Assembly (NCBI RefSeq): GCF_014646015.1
Contig: NZ_BMMQ01000003.1
Span: 1-64,000 of the forward strand
Source: Microbacterium nanhaiense
Lineage (GTDB): Bacteria > Actinomycetota > Actinomycetes > Actinomycetales > Microbacteriaceae
Length of the DNA stretch: 64,000 nucleotides
Direction of reading: 5' to 3'
The notes beneath the pieces were generated by a model, which worked only from the letters and a program-made list of their open reading frames with translations, made no database searches and was not told the origin of the DNA. A program made the translations under genes and the position numbers. Of this stretch, positions 37,971 through 46,781 are shown one piece after another (position 1 is the first letter of the stretch; every line of letters starts with the position of its first letter).

Positions 37971-38468
37971 ATGCTTTTTGAGGTCGGCGAAACAGTCGTC
38001 TACCCCCACCATGGGGCTGCAACCATCACCGAAGTGAAGACTCGAGTCATCAAAGGCGAGGAGAAGACCTACCTCAAGCTCAACGTGACGCAGGGCGACC
38101 TCGTCATCGAGGTGCCCGCCGAGAACGTCGACCTGGTCGGCGTCCGCGATGTCATTGACGAGGGCGGGCTCAACCAGGTGTTCGAGGTGCTGCAGGCACC
38201 GTTCACCGAGGAGCCCACGAACTGGTCACGCCGCTACAAGGCGAACCTCGAGAAGCTCGCGTCGGGCGATGTGATCAAGGTCAGCGAGGTCGTGCGCGAC
38301 CTCTGGCGCCGCGATCAGGACCGCGGGCTCTCGGCCGGCGAGAAGCGCATGCTCGCGAAGGCCCGACAGGTGCTCGAATCCGAGGTCGCGCTCGCGAAGC
38401 GCGTCTCCGAGGAAGAGGCCGCGAAGATCCTCGACGAGACCCTCGCGCAGGACGTCGCGACGGCCTGA
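37971..38468 (+). CDS. carD: CarD-family RNA polymerase-binding regulator
   Basis: A 165-residue global transcription factor. The N-terminal Tudor-like domain ([20 protein letters not shown]) contacts the polymerase beta subunit, and the helical C-terminal domain with WSRRYKAN stabilises open complexes. In actinobacteria CarD is essential and acts at rRNA and many housekeeping promoters. GAAGGA lies before ATG 37971, with a TAGACT -10 about 35 bases upstream (extended by TGTGG), so this gene has a conventional leader. Confidence 0.96.
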   Translation: MLFEVGETVVYPHHGAATITEVKTRVIKGEEKTYLKLNVTQGDLVIEVPAENVDLVGVRDVIDEGGLNQVFEVLQAPFTEEPTNWSRRYKANLEKLASGDVIKVSEVVRDLWRRDQDRGLSAGEKRMLAKARQVLESEVALAKRVSEEEAAKILDETLAQDVATA

Positions 38469-38482
38469 GTCTCTCGTCATCA

Positions 38483-38523
38483 GCCGCCCCGCACCGTGCA
38501 TCGGTGCGGGGCGGCTATTTTCT
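38483..38523 (+). terminator. Intrinsic terminator of carD
   Basis: Arms GCCGCCCCGCACCG and complement (38483-38496, 38502-38515), then TATTTTCTT. It ends only about ten bases before the ispDF start codon. Confidence 0.85.
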
Positions 38524-38533
38524 TAGGGTGAGC

Positions 38534-39766
38534 ATGATCGATATCGACACCGCGATCGTCGTCGTCGCAGCGGGAAGCGGTACGCGCCTCGGCGCCGAGG
38601 AGCCCAAGGCCTTCGTCGCGATCGACGAGCACGAGATCCTGCGGCACTGCCTCCGCGGCGTTCTCCGCGCGCGGCCCGCCCAGGTCGTCATCGTCGCGCC
38701 CGCCTCCCACCTCGAAGCGGCGCGCCGGCTCGCGGCGGCGGAGGCCGGATCCGCGATGCACCTGGTGTCGGTTGTCGCCGGCGGGGCGACCCGCCAGCGG
38801 TCGGTCGCGGCGGGGCTCGCCGCGCTGGATCCGCGCGTGCGGACCGTGCTCGTGCACGACGCCGCCCGCGCGCTCACGCCGCCCGCGGTCATCGACCGCG
38901 TCGTAGACACCGTGAGGGAGACGGGCCACGGCGTGCTCCCCGTGCTCGACGTCGTCGACACCATCAAGCGCACCGACGGCGAGTTCGTCACCGCCCATGT
39001 CGACAGGTCGCAGCTCGCCGCGGCGCAGACGCCGCAGGGCTTCCCCCGCGAGGCGCTCGAGGCCGCCTACGCGAGTGCGAGCGCCGACTTCACGGACGAC
39101 ACGGCCGTCGTCGCGGAGGCGGGCCTCCCCGTGCGCCGGGTCGCCGGATCCGAGACCAGCTTCAAGATCACGACGCCCGCCGACCTCGCCCGCGCCCGGG
39201 ACCTCGTACGCCGGGCATCCCGGACGCGGCCGCGACGCGATGACGAGGGGAACACGGACGAGATGCGCGACGACTTCCGCGATGCTCCGCAGCCACTCCT
39301 GCCGCGCGTGGGGATGGGAACGGATGTTCACGCCTTCGGGGGAGAGGGCGACCTCTGGCTCGCGGGGCTGGAATGGCCGGGCGAGCCGGCGCTCTCGGGG
39401 CACTCGGACGGCGACGCCGTCGCACACGCGATCGTCGATGCCGTCCTGGGCGCCGCGGGCCTCGGCGACATCGGGACGCACTTCGGGGTCGACCGGCCGG
39501 AGTTCGCGGGCGCGCACGCGGCCGCATTCCTCGAGGAGACCGCCCGGCTCGTCGCCGCGGCGGGCATGCGGATCGGTAACGTGTCGGTGCAGATGCAGGC
39601 GCAGCGACCGCGCTTCGCGGGCCGCAGGGTGGAGGCGGAGGCGGCGCTCTCCGCGGCGCTCGGCGCGCCGGTGTCGGTATCGGCGACGACGACCGACGGT
39701 CTCGGGTTCACGGGGCGCGCGGAGGGCGTGCAGGTCTTCGCCGTGGCGATGGTCGCGCCCGCGTAG
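38534..39766 (+). CDS. ispDF: Bifunctional IspD-IspF (MEP pathway)
   Basis: A 410-residue fusion of two enzymes of the non-mevalonate isoprenoid pathway. Residues 1-220 are MEP cytidylyltransferase, with the nucleotide loop [17 protein letters not shown] charged linker of about 35 residues leads to IspF from about 258, where GTDVHAF and [14 protein letters not shown] supply the zinc ligands. The reading frame is continuous, without slippage signals. Most actinobacteria carry separate genes; fusions are better known from proteobacteria. ATG 38534 is favoured over GTG 38528 by an AGGG upstream. Confidence 0.95.
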   Translation: MIDIDTAIVVVAAGSGTRLGAEEPKAFVAIDEHEILRHCLRGVLRARPAQVVIVAPASHLEAARRLAAAEAGSAMHLVSVVAGGATRQRSVAAGLAALDPRVRTVLVHDAARALTPPAVIDRVVDTVRETGHGVLPVLDVVDTIKRTDGEFVTAHVDRSQLAAAQTPQGFPREALEAAYASASADFTDDTAVVAEAGLPVRRVAGSETSFKITTPADLARARDLVRRASRTRPRRDDEGNTDEMRDDFRDAPQPLLPRVGMGTDVHAFGGEGDLWLAGLEWPGEPALSGHSDGDAVAHAIVDAVLGAAGLGDIGTHFGVDRPEFAGAHAAAFLEETARLVAAAGMRIGNVSVQMQAQRPRFAGRRVEAEAALSAALGAPVSVSATTTDGLGFTGRAEGVQVFAVAMVAPA

Positions 39767-39769
39767 TCT
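39764..39769 (+). promoter_or_regulatory. -10 element of cysS (leaderless)
   Basis: TAGTCT overlaps the ispDF stop codon (TAG 39764) and ends six bases before GTG 39776. Confidence 0.5.
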
Positions 39770-39775
39770 TGGTAC

Positions 39776-41161
39776 GTGACTCTTAGGCTGTACGACACCC
39801 GCGCCCAGGCGCTGCGCGAGTTCGCTCCCCTCGACGAGACGAACGTCACGATGTACGTGTGCGGACCGACCGTGCAGTCGGGCCCGCACGTCGGACACCT
39901 TCGCGCCTCGCTCGCGTTCGACCTGCTGCGGCGGTGGCTCGCGTATCGCTACGATCGTGTCACCTTCGTCCGCAACGTCACCGATATCGATGACAAGACT
40001 CTCGCCAACGCGACCGACGCGGAGCCCTGGTGGGCCCTCGCCTACCGCGTGGAGCGCGAGTTCACCGCCGTGAACGACGCGATCGGCATCCTCCCCCCGA
40101 GCTACGAGCCGCGGGCGACCGGATCCATCGAGCAGATGCAGGAGCTCATCGCGCGCCTCATCGAGCGCGGCCATGCATATGCGGCCGCCGGCGACGTCTA
40201 CTTCGACGTGCGGTCGTGGCCCGAGTACGGCGCGCTCACGCGCCAGCGCCCCGAGGAGATGGACCCGGACGGTGATGCGGATCTGCGTGGCAAGCGCGAT
40301 CCGCACGACTTCGCGCTGTGGAAGGCCACCAAGGCGGGGGAGCCCGAGACGGCGTCGTGGCCCTCACCCTGGGGTTCGGGGCGCCCCGGCTGGCACATCG
40401 AGTGCTCCGCCATGTCGCGCCGCTACCTCGGCGACGAGTTCGACATTCACGGCGGCGGTCTCGACCTGCGCTTCCCTCACCACGAGAACGAGCTCGCCCA
40501 GTCATCCGCGGCCGGGCATGCCTTCGCGCGGTACTGGGTGCACAACGGGCTCGTCACCGTGAACGGGCAGAAGATGTCGAAGTCGCTCGGTAACTTCATT
40601 CCGGCGGCCGAGCTGCTCGCGGCGCATCCGGCGCGGGTGGTGCGCTACGCGCTCGCCGCCGCGCACTACCGCTCGAATCTCGATGTGTCCGAACAGGCGC
40701 TCACCGAGGCCGCGAGCGCGCTCGACCGCATTGAGGGCTTCGCCGACCGTGCGCTCCGCGAGCTCGGCGACGCACCGGCGGGCCGGATCCCGGAGGCTTT
40801 CGCGAGCGCCATGGACGACGATCTCGGCGTGCCCCAGGCGCTCGCCGTCGTGCACGAGACCGTCCGCGCGGGGAACACGGCGCTCGACGCGGGCGAGCGC
40901 GAGGCCGCCGCGGGCGCTCTCTCAGCTGTTTTCGGCATGATGGACGTGCTGGGGCTGCCTCTTTCTTCGAGTGCGACGGCATCCTCGGGATCCGCAGACC
41001 GGGCGCTCGGCGCCCTGGTCGACCACCTCCTCGCGCAGCGGCAGACCGCGCGCGCCGAGAAGGACTGGGCAACAGCCGATCGCCTGCGCGACACCTTCGC
41101 GGCGGCCGGCATCACCCTCGAAGACACACCATCCGGAACACATTGGAGCATCGATGGCTAA
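39776..41161 (+). CDS. cysS: Cysteine--tRNA ligase
   Basis: A 461-residue class I synthetase. [19 protein letters not shown] contains a zinc cysteine and the HIGH-like [12 protein letters not shown] and the nearby HHENE give further zinc ligands; KMSKS is at 266-270. The C-terminal helical tRNA-binding part is present. GTG 39776 is set by the -10 spacing. It overlaps rlmB by eight bases, a pairing (cysS-rlmB) widespread in actinobacteria. Confidence 0.97.
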   Translation: MTLRLYDTRAQALREFAPLDETNVTMYVCGPTVQSGPHVGHLRASLAFDLLRRWLAYRYDRVTFVRNVTDIDDKTLANATDAEPWWALAYRVEREFTAVNDAIGILPPSYEPRATGSIEQMQELIARLIERGHAYAAAGDVYFDVRSWPEYGALTRQRPEEMDPDGDADLRGKRDPHDFALWKATKAGEPETASWPSPWGSGRPGWHIECSAMSRRYLGDEFDIHGGGLDLRFPHHENELAQSSAAGHAFARYWVHNGLVTVNGQKMSKSLGNFIPAAELLAAHPARVVRYALAAAHYRSNLDVSEQALTEAASALDRIEGFADRALRELGDAPAGRIPEAFASAMDDDLGVPQALAVVHETVRAGNTALDAGEREAAAGALSAVFGMMDVLGLPLSSSATASSGSADRALGALVDHLLAQRQTARAEKDWATADRLRDTFAAAGITLEDTPSGTHWSIDG

Positions 41162-42122
41162 GCCAGGACGGCCGGGCGCCGCAAAGGGCAAGAAGGGCGC
41201 GCCCAAGGGTACGGGCGGCAAGAACAAGCGCAGCCTCGCGGGGCGCGGACCGACGCCCAAGGCGGAGGACCGCACGTACCACAAGGCGTACAAGAAGAAG
41301 CAGCTCGCCGAACGCGCCGCGTCGAAGCGGCCGCAGCGCGCAGCGGCGCCGCGTCGCCGTCCCAACGACGACAACGAGTACGTGACGGGCCGCAACAGCG
41401 TGCTCGAGGCGCTGCGGACGAAGATCCCGGCGACGGCGTTCTACATCGCGCAGCGCGTCGAGATGGACGACCGCGTCAAGGAGATGATCTCCCTCGCGAA
41501 GAACCGTGACCTCGCGATCCTCGAGGTCACGCGCCCCGAACTTGACCGCATGGCGGGCTTCGACGGTGTGCACCAGGGCGTCGCGCTGAAGGTTCCGCCC
41601 TACGAGTACCCGCACCCGCAGGACGTTCTGGAGCAGGTCGTCGACCGTGGCGAGACGCCGCTGTTCGTCGCGCTCGACGGTGTGACGGATCCGCGCAACC
41701 TCGGCGCGATCATCCGCTCGACCGCGGCCTTCGGCGGTCACGCCGTGATCATCCCGCAGCGCCGTTCCGCGGGTCTGAACTCGGCCGCGTGGAAGACGAG
41801 CGCGGGCGCGGCCGCCCGGATCCCCGTCGCGATGGCTTCGAACCTCACGTCGACGATCAAGGAGTTCAAGAAGCAGGGCGTGTTCGTGCTCGGCCTCGAC
41901 GGGGGCGGCGATGTGCAGATGCCCGAGATCGAGCTTGCCGACCGTCCGCTCCTGATCGTCATCGGCAGCGAGGGCGAGGGGCTTTCACGCCTCGTCACCG
42001 AGAACTGCGATCAGATCGTGTCGATCCCGATCTCGTCGGCGACGGAATCGCTCAACGCCGGCATCGCCGCGTCGGTCGCGCTCTATCAGATCTCCACCCT
42101 TCGCCAGGCTCAGGGCGAGTAA
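41154..42122 (+). CDS. rlmB: 23S rRNA (guanosine-2'-O)-methyltransferase RlmB
   Basis: A 322-residue SpoU-family methyltransferase that modifies G2251 (E. coli numbering) of 23S rRNA. Residues 1-75 are a Lys/Arg/Gly-rich, disordered extension. The substrate-binding domain begins [12 protein letters not shown], and the SPOUT knot carries [27 protein letters not shown] and [12 protein letters not shown] 41154 lies inside the cysS end. The last codons (LRQAQGE) come from CTTCGCCAGGCTCAGGGCG, which resembles a common actinobacterial dispersed sequence. Confidence 0.95.
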   Translation: MAKPGRPGAAKGKKGAPKGTGGKNKRSLAGRGPTPKAEDRTYHKAYKKKQLAERAASKRPQRAAAPRRRPNDDNEYVTGRNSVLEALRTKIPATAFYIAQRVEMDDRVKEMISLAKNRDLAILEVTRPELDRMAGFDGVHQGVALKVPPYEYPHPQDVLEQVVDRGETPLFVALDGVTDPRNLGAIIRSTAAFGGHAVIIPQRRSAGLNSAAWKTSAGAAARIPVAMASNLTSTIKEFKKQGVFVLGLDGGGDVQMPEIELADRPLLIVIGSEGEGLSRLVTENCDQIVSIPISSATESLNAGIAASVALYQISTLRQAQGE

Positions 42123-42133
42123 CGCGGAAAACA

Positions 42134-42171
42134 CGAAGGGCCTTCCCACTCTCGAGTGGGAAGGCCCTTCG
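42134..42171. terminator. Bidirectional intrinsic terminator
   Basis: Eighteen-base arms beginning CGAAGGGCCTTCCCACTC, nearly contiguous with their complement. It lies between rlmB and the convergent ATPase gene. Confidence 0.85.
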
Positions 42172-42181
42172 CCGTTGCTGC

Positions 42182-43267
42182 TTACTTCAGCGGAAGGCGC
42201 TCACCGGTCGACGCGTCGAACGCGTGCACGCGTGCGGGGTTCGGCGCGATCGTGACGACATCGCCGGCCGTCGGGTGGTCGCGACCGTCAACGCGGACCA
42301 CGACCTCCGTCTCGTCACCGTTGATGACGGCGTTGCCGTAGAGGTAACCGTCCGAACCGAGCTCTTCGACGAGGTTCACCTTGACCTCGAGGCCACCCTC
42401 GGCGGCCGGAACCACCGTGAAGTCCTCGGGGCGCACGCCCACCGTGACCGTGTTGCCCGTCGCTGCCTGGACGTTCTGCACGACCGGCACGACGCGCGAG
42501 CCGATCTGGACGCTGTCGCCCGAGACAGTAGCGGGGAACAGGTTCATGGCGGGCGAACCGATGAAGCCGGCGACGAAGTCGTTCTGCGGCGTCTCGTAGA
42601 GGTCGCGCGGCGTACCGACCTGCTGGAGGATGCCATCCTTCAGCACCGCGATGCGGTCACCCATGGTGAGGGCCTCGGTCTGGTCGTGCGTGACGTACAC
42701 GGTGGTGACACCGAGACGACGCTGCAGCGACGCGATCTGCGTACGGGTCTGCACGCGGAGCTTCGCGTCGAGGTTCGACAGCGGCTCGTCCATGAGGAAC
42801 ACCTGGGGCTCACGGACGATGGCGCGGCCCATCGCGACGCGCTGACGCTGACCACCCGAGAGGGCCTTCGGCTTGCGGTCGAGGTAGGGCTCGAGGTCGA
42901 GGAGCTTCGCAGCCTCTTCCACGCGCTTGTTGCGCTCTTCCTTGTTGACGCCCGCGATCTTGAGCGCGAAGCCCATGTTGTCGCGAACCGTCATGTGGGG
43001 GTAGAGCGCGTAGTTCTGGAACACCATCGCGATGTCGCGGTCCTTCGGCGGAACGTCGGTGACGTCGCGGTCACCGATGCGAATCGCGCCGTCGTTGACC
43101 TCTTCGAGGCCCGCGAGCATGCGAAGCGAAGTCGACTTACCGCAACCCGAGGGGCCCACGAGAACCAGGAACTCGCCGTCGGCGATGTCGAGGTTGAGCT
43201 TGTCAACCGCGGGACGGGTGCCGCCCGGGTAGACACGGGTAGCGTTGTCAAACGTCACAGTTGCCAT
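42182..43267 (-). CDS. ugpC: ABC transporter ATPase, UgpC/MsmX type
   Basis: A 361-residue carbohydrate-importer ATPase. Walker A GPSGCGKS is at 38-45, signature LSGGQRQRVAMGRAI and Walker B VFLMDEPLSNLDAK follow, and a C-terminal TOBE/OB regulatory domain starts near 240. It stands alone with no permease genes nearby, like MsmX or MsiK proteins that energise several sugar importers. It is distinct from the second ATPase at 56235, which belongs to its own operon. GAAGGAG lies before ATG 43267. Confidence 0.9.
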   Translation of the reverse strand: MATVTFDNATRVYPGGTRPAVDKLNLDIADGEFLVLVGPSGCGKSTSLRMLAGLEEVNDGAIRIGDRDVTDVPPKDRDIAMVFQNYALYPHMTVRDNMGFALKIAGVNKEERNKRVEEAAKLLDLEPYLDRKPKALSGGQRQRVAMGRAIVREPQVFLMDEPLSNLDAKLRVQTRTQIASLQRRLGVTTVYVTHDQTEALTMGDRIAVLKDGILQQVGTPRDLYETPQNDFVAGFIGSPAMNLFPATVSGDSVQIGSRVVPVVQNVQAATGNTVTVGVRPEDFTVVPAAEGGLEVKVNLVEELGSDGYLYGNAVINGDETEVVVRVDGRDHPTAGDVVTIAPNPARVHAFDASTGERLPLK

Positions 43268-43444
43268 AACTGCTTCTCCTTCACCGGCAGGTACGTGCCG
43301 GACGATCCTTTGTGAATGAGCGAGGCGCCGAAGCGCTCCGCGCACCCGTCGTTGGGTGCGTGCTCAGTATGTCATACGTTTCGGCCCCGTGCGATTCACA
43401 GGGGGTCTCACTATGATCTCCGGGGTAGCACGAGGGGGCTGTGG

Positions 43445-44275
43445 ATGAGCAACGATGTGAGCAATGAGCGTCGCGACGCCGTGCGGGAGAAGGCCAAGAA
43501 GGTCACCGCGCGGATCCGCCGTCGCAAGATCGCGCGCCGCGCGGCGATCACCGTGGTGATCATCGCCGCCGTGGCGGCGGCGGGATGGTGGGTCTGGAAG
43601 ACCGTGACGCCCGAGCTCGACCGACCCGTCGTCGAGCCCAAGAACCTCACGGGCGACGGCGTCGACATCCTGTCGACGATTCCCGAGGCCGAGCGGCCCG
43701 AGATGGACGAGAACCCGATCGCGATCGACATCTACATCGACTACATGGCACCGGATGCGGGGGTGATCGAGCAGAACCTCGCCCCGCAGATCTACGAGCT
43801 CCTCGACGAGGGCGTCGTCACGGTCGCCTACCACCCGCTCTCGCTCATGCCCAACGAGTCGAACGGCTCGCAGTACTCGACCCGCGCCGCCGCCGCCGCC
43901 ATGTGTGTCGTGTCGGAGCATCCCGAGGCGTTCCGCGCGTTTAACACCGCGCTGTTGTCCGCTCAGCCCGAGATCGGCACCGAGGGGCCGACCGACGAGG
44001 ATCTGGTCGCCGTGGCGGCCGACGCCGGCGCACCGGGTCTCCACGAGTGCATCACGGAGCACACCTACGCGCCGTGGATCGGCGAGGCCACGACCCGTGC
44101 GACGGAGAGCGACCTGCCCGAGACCGACGGAATCCGCGCGACGCAGCCGATTGTTCTCGCTGATCACCAGCAGTACGAGGGTGGCCTCGACGACCCGGCC
44201 GATTTCAGTCAGTTCCTGCTGACGCTACAGAGCGAGCAGTACTACGGTGACGTCGACTCGGGAGATTCCGAGTAG
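43445..44275 (+). CDS. DsbA-fold (thioredoxin-like) membrane protein lacking CxxC
   Basis: A 276-residue protein. A basic cytoplasmic tail and one membrane helix (about 32-52) precede an external DsbA-like domain. Relatives carry a CPxC active site after an IYxDY segment; here the equivalent is DIYIDYMAPDAGVIEQ, with both cysteines replaced. Two other cysteines remain (AAAMCVVSE and LHECITEH). The fold is otherwise recognisable from VAYHPLSLMPN and the FRAFNTALL helix. Disulfide exchange is unlikely; a binding or chaperone role is possible. A TATGAT -10 lies about 30 bases before ATG 43445. Confidence 0.8.
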   Translation: MSNDVSNERRDAVREKAKKVTARIRRRKIARRAAITVVIIAAVAAAGWWVWKTVTPELDRPVVEPKNLTGDGVDILSTIPEAERPEMDENPIAIDIYIDYMAPDAGVIEQNLAPQIYELLDEGVVTVAYHPLSLMPNESNGSQYSTRAAAAAMCVVSEHPEAFRAFNTALLSAQPEIGTEGPTDEDLVAVAADAGAPGLHECITEHTYAPWIGEATTRATESDLPETDGIRATQPIVLADHQQYEGGLDDPADFSQFLLTLQSEQYYGDVDSGDSE

Positions 44276-44302
44276 GCTGTCTCCTGGCCCATTTCGGGCT
44301 GC

Positions 44303-44375
44303 GCCGGCTTAGCTCAGTTGGTAGAGCACCGCTCTTGTAAAGCGGGGGTCGTGGGTTCGAGCCCCTCAGCCGGCA
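44303..44375 (+). tRNA. tRNA-Thr (TGT)
   Basis: A 73-base tRNA. Acceptor GCCGGCT pairs with AGCCGGC, discriminator A, anticodon TGT in CTTGTAA. The T-stem has one T-T mismatch (GTGGG against CCCTC). CCA is not encoded. A protein gene starts four bases after its end. Confidence 0.96.
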
Positions 44376-44379
44376 CCTC

Positions 44380-44919
44380 ATGTACGTCTTCGGTTACGGA
44401 TCCCTCGTCTCGCCGATCAGCGCGGGGCGCACGCTCGGCCGCTACGTAGAGGAGCTCCCGGCGGCGCGCCTGCGCGGGCATCGCCGCGATTGGGGCGTCG
44501 GAGTGCCGCTCGCATTCGACGATGGGACCCGAGCGACGGGCGCCTTCCTCGACGTCCAGCCGGACACCGGCCCCGGATCCGTTGTGCTCGGCACACTGCT
44601 TGCGGTGTCGCCGTCGGAGCTCGTCATGCTGGAGGCTCGCGAGGCGCAGTACGACACCGTCGAGGTGACGGCGGCGATTGAGAGCGAGTCCGTCCTGGCC
44701 GGGCCGGTGTTCGCATTCATGGGTCGCGCCGAGCACAGGGCGGATCCCGATCTGGTGCTCCCGTCGCGTTATCTCGAGCTCGTGACCCTGGCGGTGGCGA
44801 CGCGAGGTGAGGCGTTCGCGGAGGAGTACTGGGCGACCACGGCGCCGACCGATCTCCCGCGTCACGACGGTCCGTATCGCTTCGCGGATCCCATACGGGA
44901 GCGCGCCGCTCGCCCGTGA
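44380..44919 (+). CDS. Gamma-glutamylcyclotransferase-like protein
   Basis: A 179-residue protein with the GGCT-fold start YVFGYGSLV (YGSL at 6-9), which forms the substrate-binding loop. LLAVSPSELVMLEAREAQYD carries the glutamate expected at the active site. The family includes cyclotransferases acting on gamma-glutamyl amines; the substrate is unknown. ATG 44380 lies four bases after tRNA-Thr with no ribosome-binding site, so the mRNA made by tRNA 3' processing would be leaderless. An alternative downstream start is not obvious. Confidence 0.8.
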   Translation: MYVFGYGSLVSPISAGRTLGRYVEELPAARLRGHRRDWGVGVPLAFDDGTRATGAFLDVQPDTGPGSVVLGTLLAVSPSELVMLEAREAQYDTVEVTAAIESESVLAGPVFAFMGRAEHRADPDLVLPSRYLELVTLAVATRGEAFAEEYWATTAPTDLPRHDGPYRFADPIRERAARP

Positions 44920-44964
44920 GGTTGCGAGCGCGCCGGCTACCGCGCTTCGAAGGTTTGAGAACGA

Positions 44965-45000
44965 CGAATGGCCACCCGCCGAGGCGGGTGGCCATTTTCG
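44965..45000. terminator. Bidirectional intrinsic terminator
   Basis: Arms AATGGCCACCCGCC (44967-44980) and GGCGGGTGGCCATT (44983-44996), then TTCG. It lies between the GGCT-like gene and the convergent msrB. Confidence 0.8.
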
Positions 45001-45007
45001 TCGGTGC

Positions 45008-45412
45008 TTACGCCTCGTCGGCGGTGAAGTTCAGCGACAGCGAGTTCATGCAGTAGCGGTCGCCGGTCGGGGTGCCGAAGCCGTCGGGGAAGACGTGGCC
45101 CAGGTGGCCGCCGCACTTCGCGCAGCGCACCTCGGTGCGTTCCATGCCGAGGCTGTTGTCCTCGAGCAGCTGGACCGCGTCGGGGCGGACCGATTCGTAG
45201 AAGCTCGGCCAGCCGCAGTGCGAGTCGAACTTCGTGCCGCTCTTAAACAGCTCGGCCCCACAGGCGGCACAGGTGTAGATGCCGGCGCGGTCCTCATCGA
45301 GGAGCTCGCCCGTCCACGCGCGCTCCGTGCCCTGCTCGCGGAGCACCGCGTACTGCTCGGGAGTGAGCTCAGCGCGCCACTCCTCTTCGGTCTTCTCGAC
45401 GTCGTATCCCAT
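45008..45412 (-). CDS. msrB: Peptide-methionine (R)-S-oxide reductase
   Basis: A 134-residue repair enzyme that reduces methionine-R-sulfoxide in oxidised proteins. Two CxxC pairs (YTCAACG and VRCAKCGGHLGHVF) bind the structural zinc, HCGWPSF follows, and the catalytic cysteine is in GDRYCMNSLSL. Full length. ATG 45412 has a -10 box at leaderless spacing. No msrA is nearby. Confidence 0.97.
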   Translation of the reverse strand: MGYDVEKTEEEWRAELTPEQYAVLREQGTERAWTGELLDEDRAGIYTCAACGAELFKSGTKFDSHCGWPSFYESVRPDAVQLLEDNSLGMERTEVRCAKCGGHLGHVFPDGFGTPTGDRYCMNSLSLNFTADEA

Positions 45413-45418
45413 AACAAC

Positions 45419-45424
45419 AGAGTA
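45419..45424 (-). promoter_or_regulatory. -10 element of msrB (leaderless)
   Basis: On the minus strand TACTCT ends six bases before the ATG at 45412. Confidence 0.5.
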
Positions 45425-45491
45425 CGCCGCGGGCCCAGGAACTATTCCCGCGCCCAGACATTCGACGTAACTCGTCCGGCAGGATGGGGGA

Positions 45492-46442
45492 GTGAGCGAT
45501 GTGGACGATACACGGGCACGGTACGCGCGATTCGCGAGCGACGAGGCGCCCGGGCGCAGCGAGGTCTACCGGCAATGGGCCGAGGGTGTCGCCGCCGACG
45601 AGGAGATCCTCGCGATCCTCGCGCGGCTCCCGTCCCCGCACCGGCAGCCGCCCGTCGTCTTCGCCGTGACCCGCATGCTCGGATCCGGGGAGGGCTCGTA
45701 TGCGGAGTGGGCGAGGTTCGTGCGGAACAACGCCGAGCAGGTGCTCGCCGAGTGCCGGGATCGGTCGACGCAGACCAACGAGCCGCTGCGCTGCGCACCG
45801 TTGACGCTGGCCCTGGCGCGCGTGCGCGGGCCGATCGCGCTGATCGAGGTGGGCGCCTCGGCGGGGCTGTGCCTGTACCCCGACCGCTACACCTATCGCT
45901 ACGGCGACACCGCCGCGCTCGGTTCGGGCGGAGTCGAGCTCGTCACCGAACTGCGCGGAGACGTCTCCGCTCCGACCCGGCTGCCGGAGATCGTGTGGCG
46001 GGCGGGCGTCGACGTTCAGCCCCGCGACGCGCGCGACCCGCGCGACCGCGCGTGGATCTCGGGCCTCGTCTGGCCCGGCGAGACCGAGCGCGCGCGTCGG
46101 ATCGACGCCGCGCTCGACATCGCGGCGGCGGATCCGCCCCTCATGGTGGCGGCCGACGCATCGGAACCCGGCGTGCTCGAGGATCTCGTCGGACGGGCGC
46201 CGAGCGGAGCGACGGTCGTCATCACGACGCCCGGGGTGCTCCCGCACATCCCGCGCGCGGAGCGGGCGCGCCTCATCCGGACGATCGCGGACCTGCCCGC
46301 GCGCTGGATCACGATCGACCACGCGAGCCTTCACGACGCATGGGATCCGGCGCCCGAGGGCGAGCGCGGCTTCCTGCTCGCGCTCGACGGTCGCCCGCTC
46401 GCGGAAGTGGATCCCCTGGGCGGGTGGATCGCGGCCCTGTGA
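45492..46442 (+). CDS. DUF2332 protein
   Basis: A 316-residue protein of the DUF2332 family. It starts with a helical segment (RYARFASDEAPGRSEVYRQWAEG), then NEPLRCAPLTLALARVRGPIALIEVGASAGLCLYPDRY. The GASAGLCLYPDRY stretch resembles the glycine loop of SAM-binding Rossmann folds, so methyltransferase ancestry is possible, though the activity is unknown. GTG 45492 follows a GGGGG stretch. An inverted repeat begins on the last base of its stop codon. Confidence 0.82.
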   Translation: MSDVDDTRARYARFASDEAPGRSEVYRQWAEGVAADEEILAILARLPSPHRQPPVVFAVTRMLGSGEGSYAEWARFVRNNAEQVLAECRDRSTQTNEPLRCAPLTLALARVRGPIALIEVGASAGLCLYPDRYTYRYGDTAALGSGGVELVTELRGDVSAPTRLPEIVWRAGVDVQPRDARDPRDRAWISGLVWPGETERARRIDAALDIAAADPPLMVAADASEPGVLEDLVGRAPSGATVVITTPGVLPHIPRAERARLIRTIADLPARWITIDHASLHDAWDPAPEGERGFLLALDGRPLAEVDPLGGWIAAL

Positions 46443-46464
46443 GCGGTGACTCAGAGTCACCGCT
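46442..46464. promoter_or_regulatory. Perfect inverted repeat, operator-like
   Basis: Arms AGCGGTGACTC and GAGTCACCGCT around a single A. It lies between the DUF2332 stop and the -10 box of the DUF3263 gene, about 14 bases upstream of that box. Its position over the -35 region and lack of a T-run suggest a repressor site more than a terminator. Confidence 0.5.
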
Positions 46465-46477
46465 CAGTGCGGAGGGG

Positions 46478-46483
46478 TAGCGT
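46478..46483 (+). promoter_or_regulatory. -10 element of the DUF3263 gene (leaderless)
   Basis: TAGCGT ends seven bases before ATG 46491. Confidence 0.45.
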
Positions 46484-46490
46484 CGGCACC

Positions 46491-46739
46491 ATGACGGACT
46501 CTCCTCTCGACGAGCGCTCGCGCGCCATCCTCGATTTCGAGGGGGAGTGGCCGGCGCACACGCCGGCGAAGGAAGACGCGATCCGGGCGCGCCTCGACCT
46601 GGAGCCCGCGCGGTACTACCAGCTGCTCGGGCGCCTGACGGAGGATCCCGCCGCGCTGAGCTACGCCCCGATGCTGATCGGGCGCCTGCGACGGATGCGC
46701 GAGAAGGGCACCGCGCGCCGCGCCGATTTGTTGCGCTGA
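46491..46739 (+). CDS. DUF3263 protein
   Basis: An 82-residue protein. LDERSRAILDFEGEWPAHTPAKEDAIRARLDLEPARYYQLLGRL is diagnostic of DUF3263, a small actinobacterial family resembling a helix-turn-helix. Role unknown; DNA binding is possible. In relatives it is adjacent to the LytR_C-domain gene and upstream of groEL, as here. ATG 46491 is preferred over 46446, which lies inside the inverted repeat. Confidence 0.85.
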   Translation: MTDSPLDERSRAILDFEGEWPAHTPAKEDAIRARLDLEPARYYQLLGRLTEDPAALSYAPMLIGRLRRMREKGTARRADLLR

Positions 46740-46768
46740 GCGCGCAGGGGATCCCTCAGGCGCGCCGA

Positions 46769-46774
46769 TACAAT
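46769..46774 (+). promoter_or_regulatory. -10 element of the LytR_C gene (leaderless)
   Basis: TACAAT ends seven bases before ATG 46782. It overlaps the other candidate ATG (46773), which argues for starting at 46782. Confidence 0.5.
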
Positions 46775-46781
46775 GTCCCGG

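Noticed and set aside
42096..42120. CTTCGCCAGGCTCAGGGCG at the rlmB 3' end, similar to a dispersed actinobacterial sequence
   Set aside because: Only one degenerate copy is in the window and it encodes the end of RlmB; recorded in that entry only.
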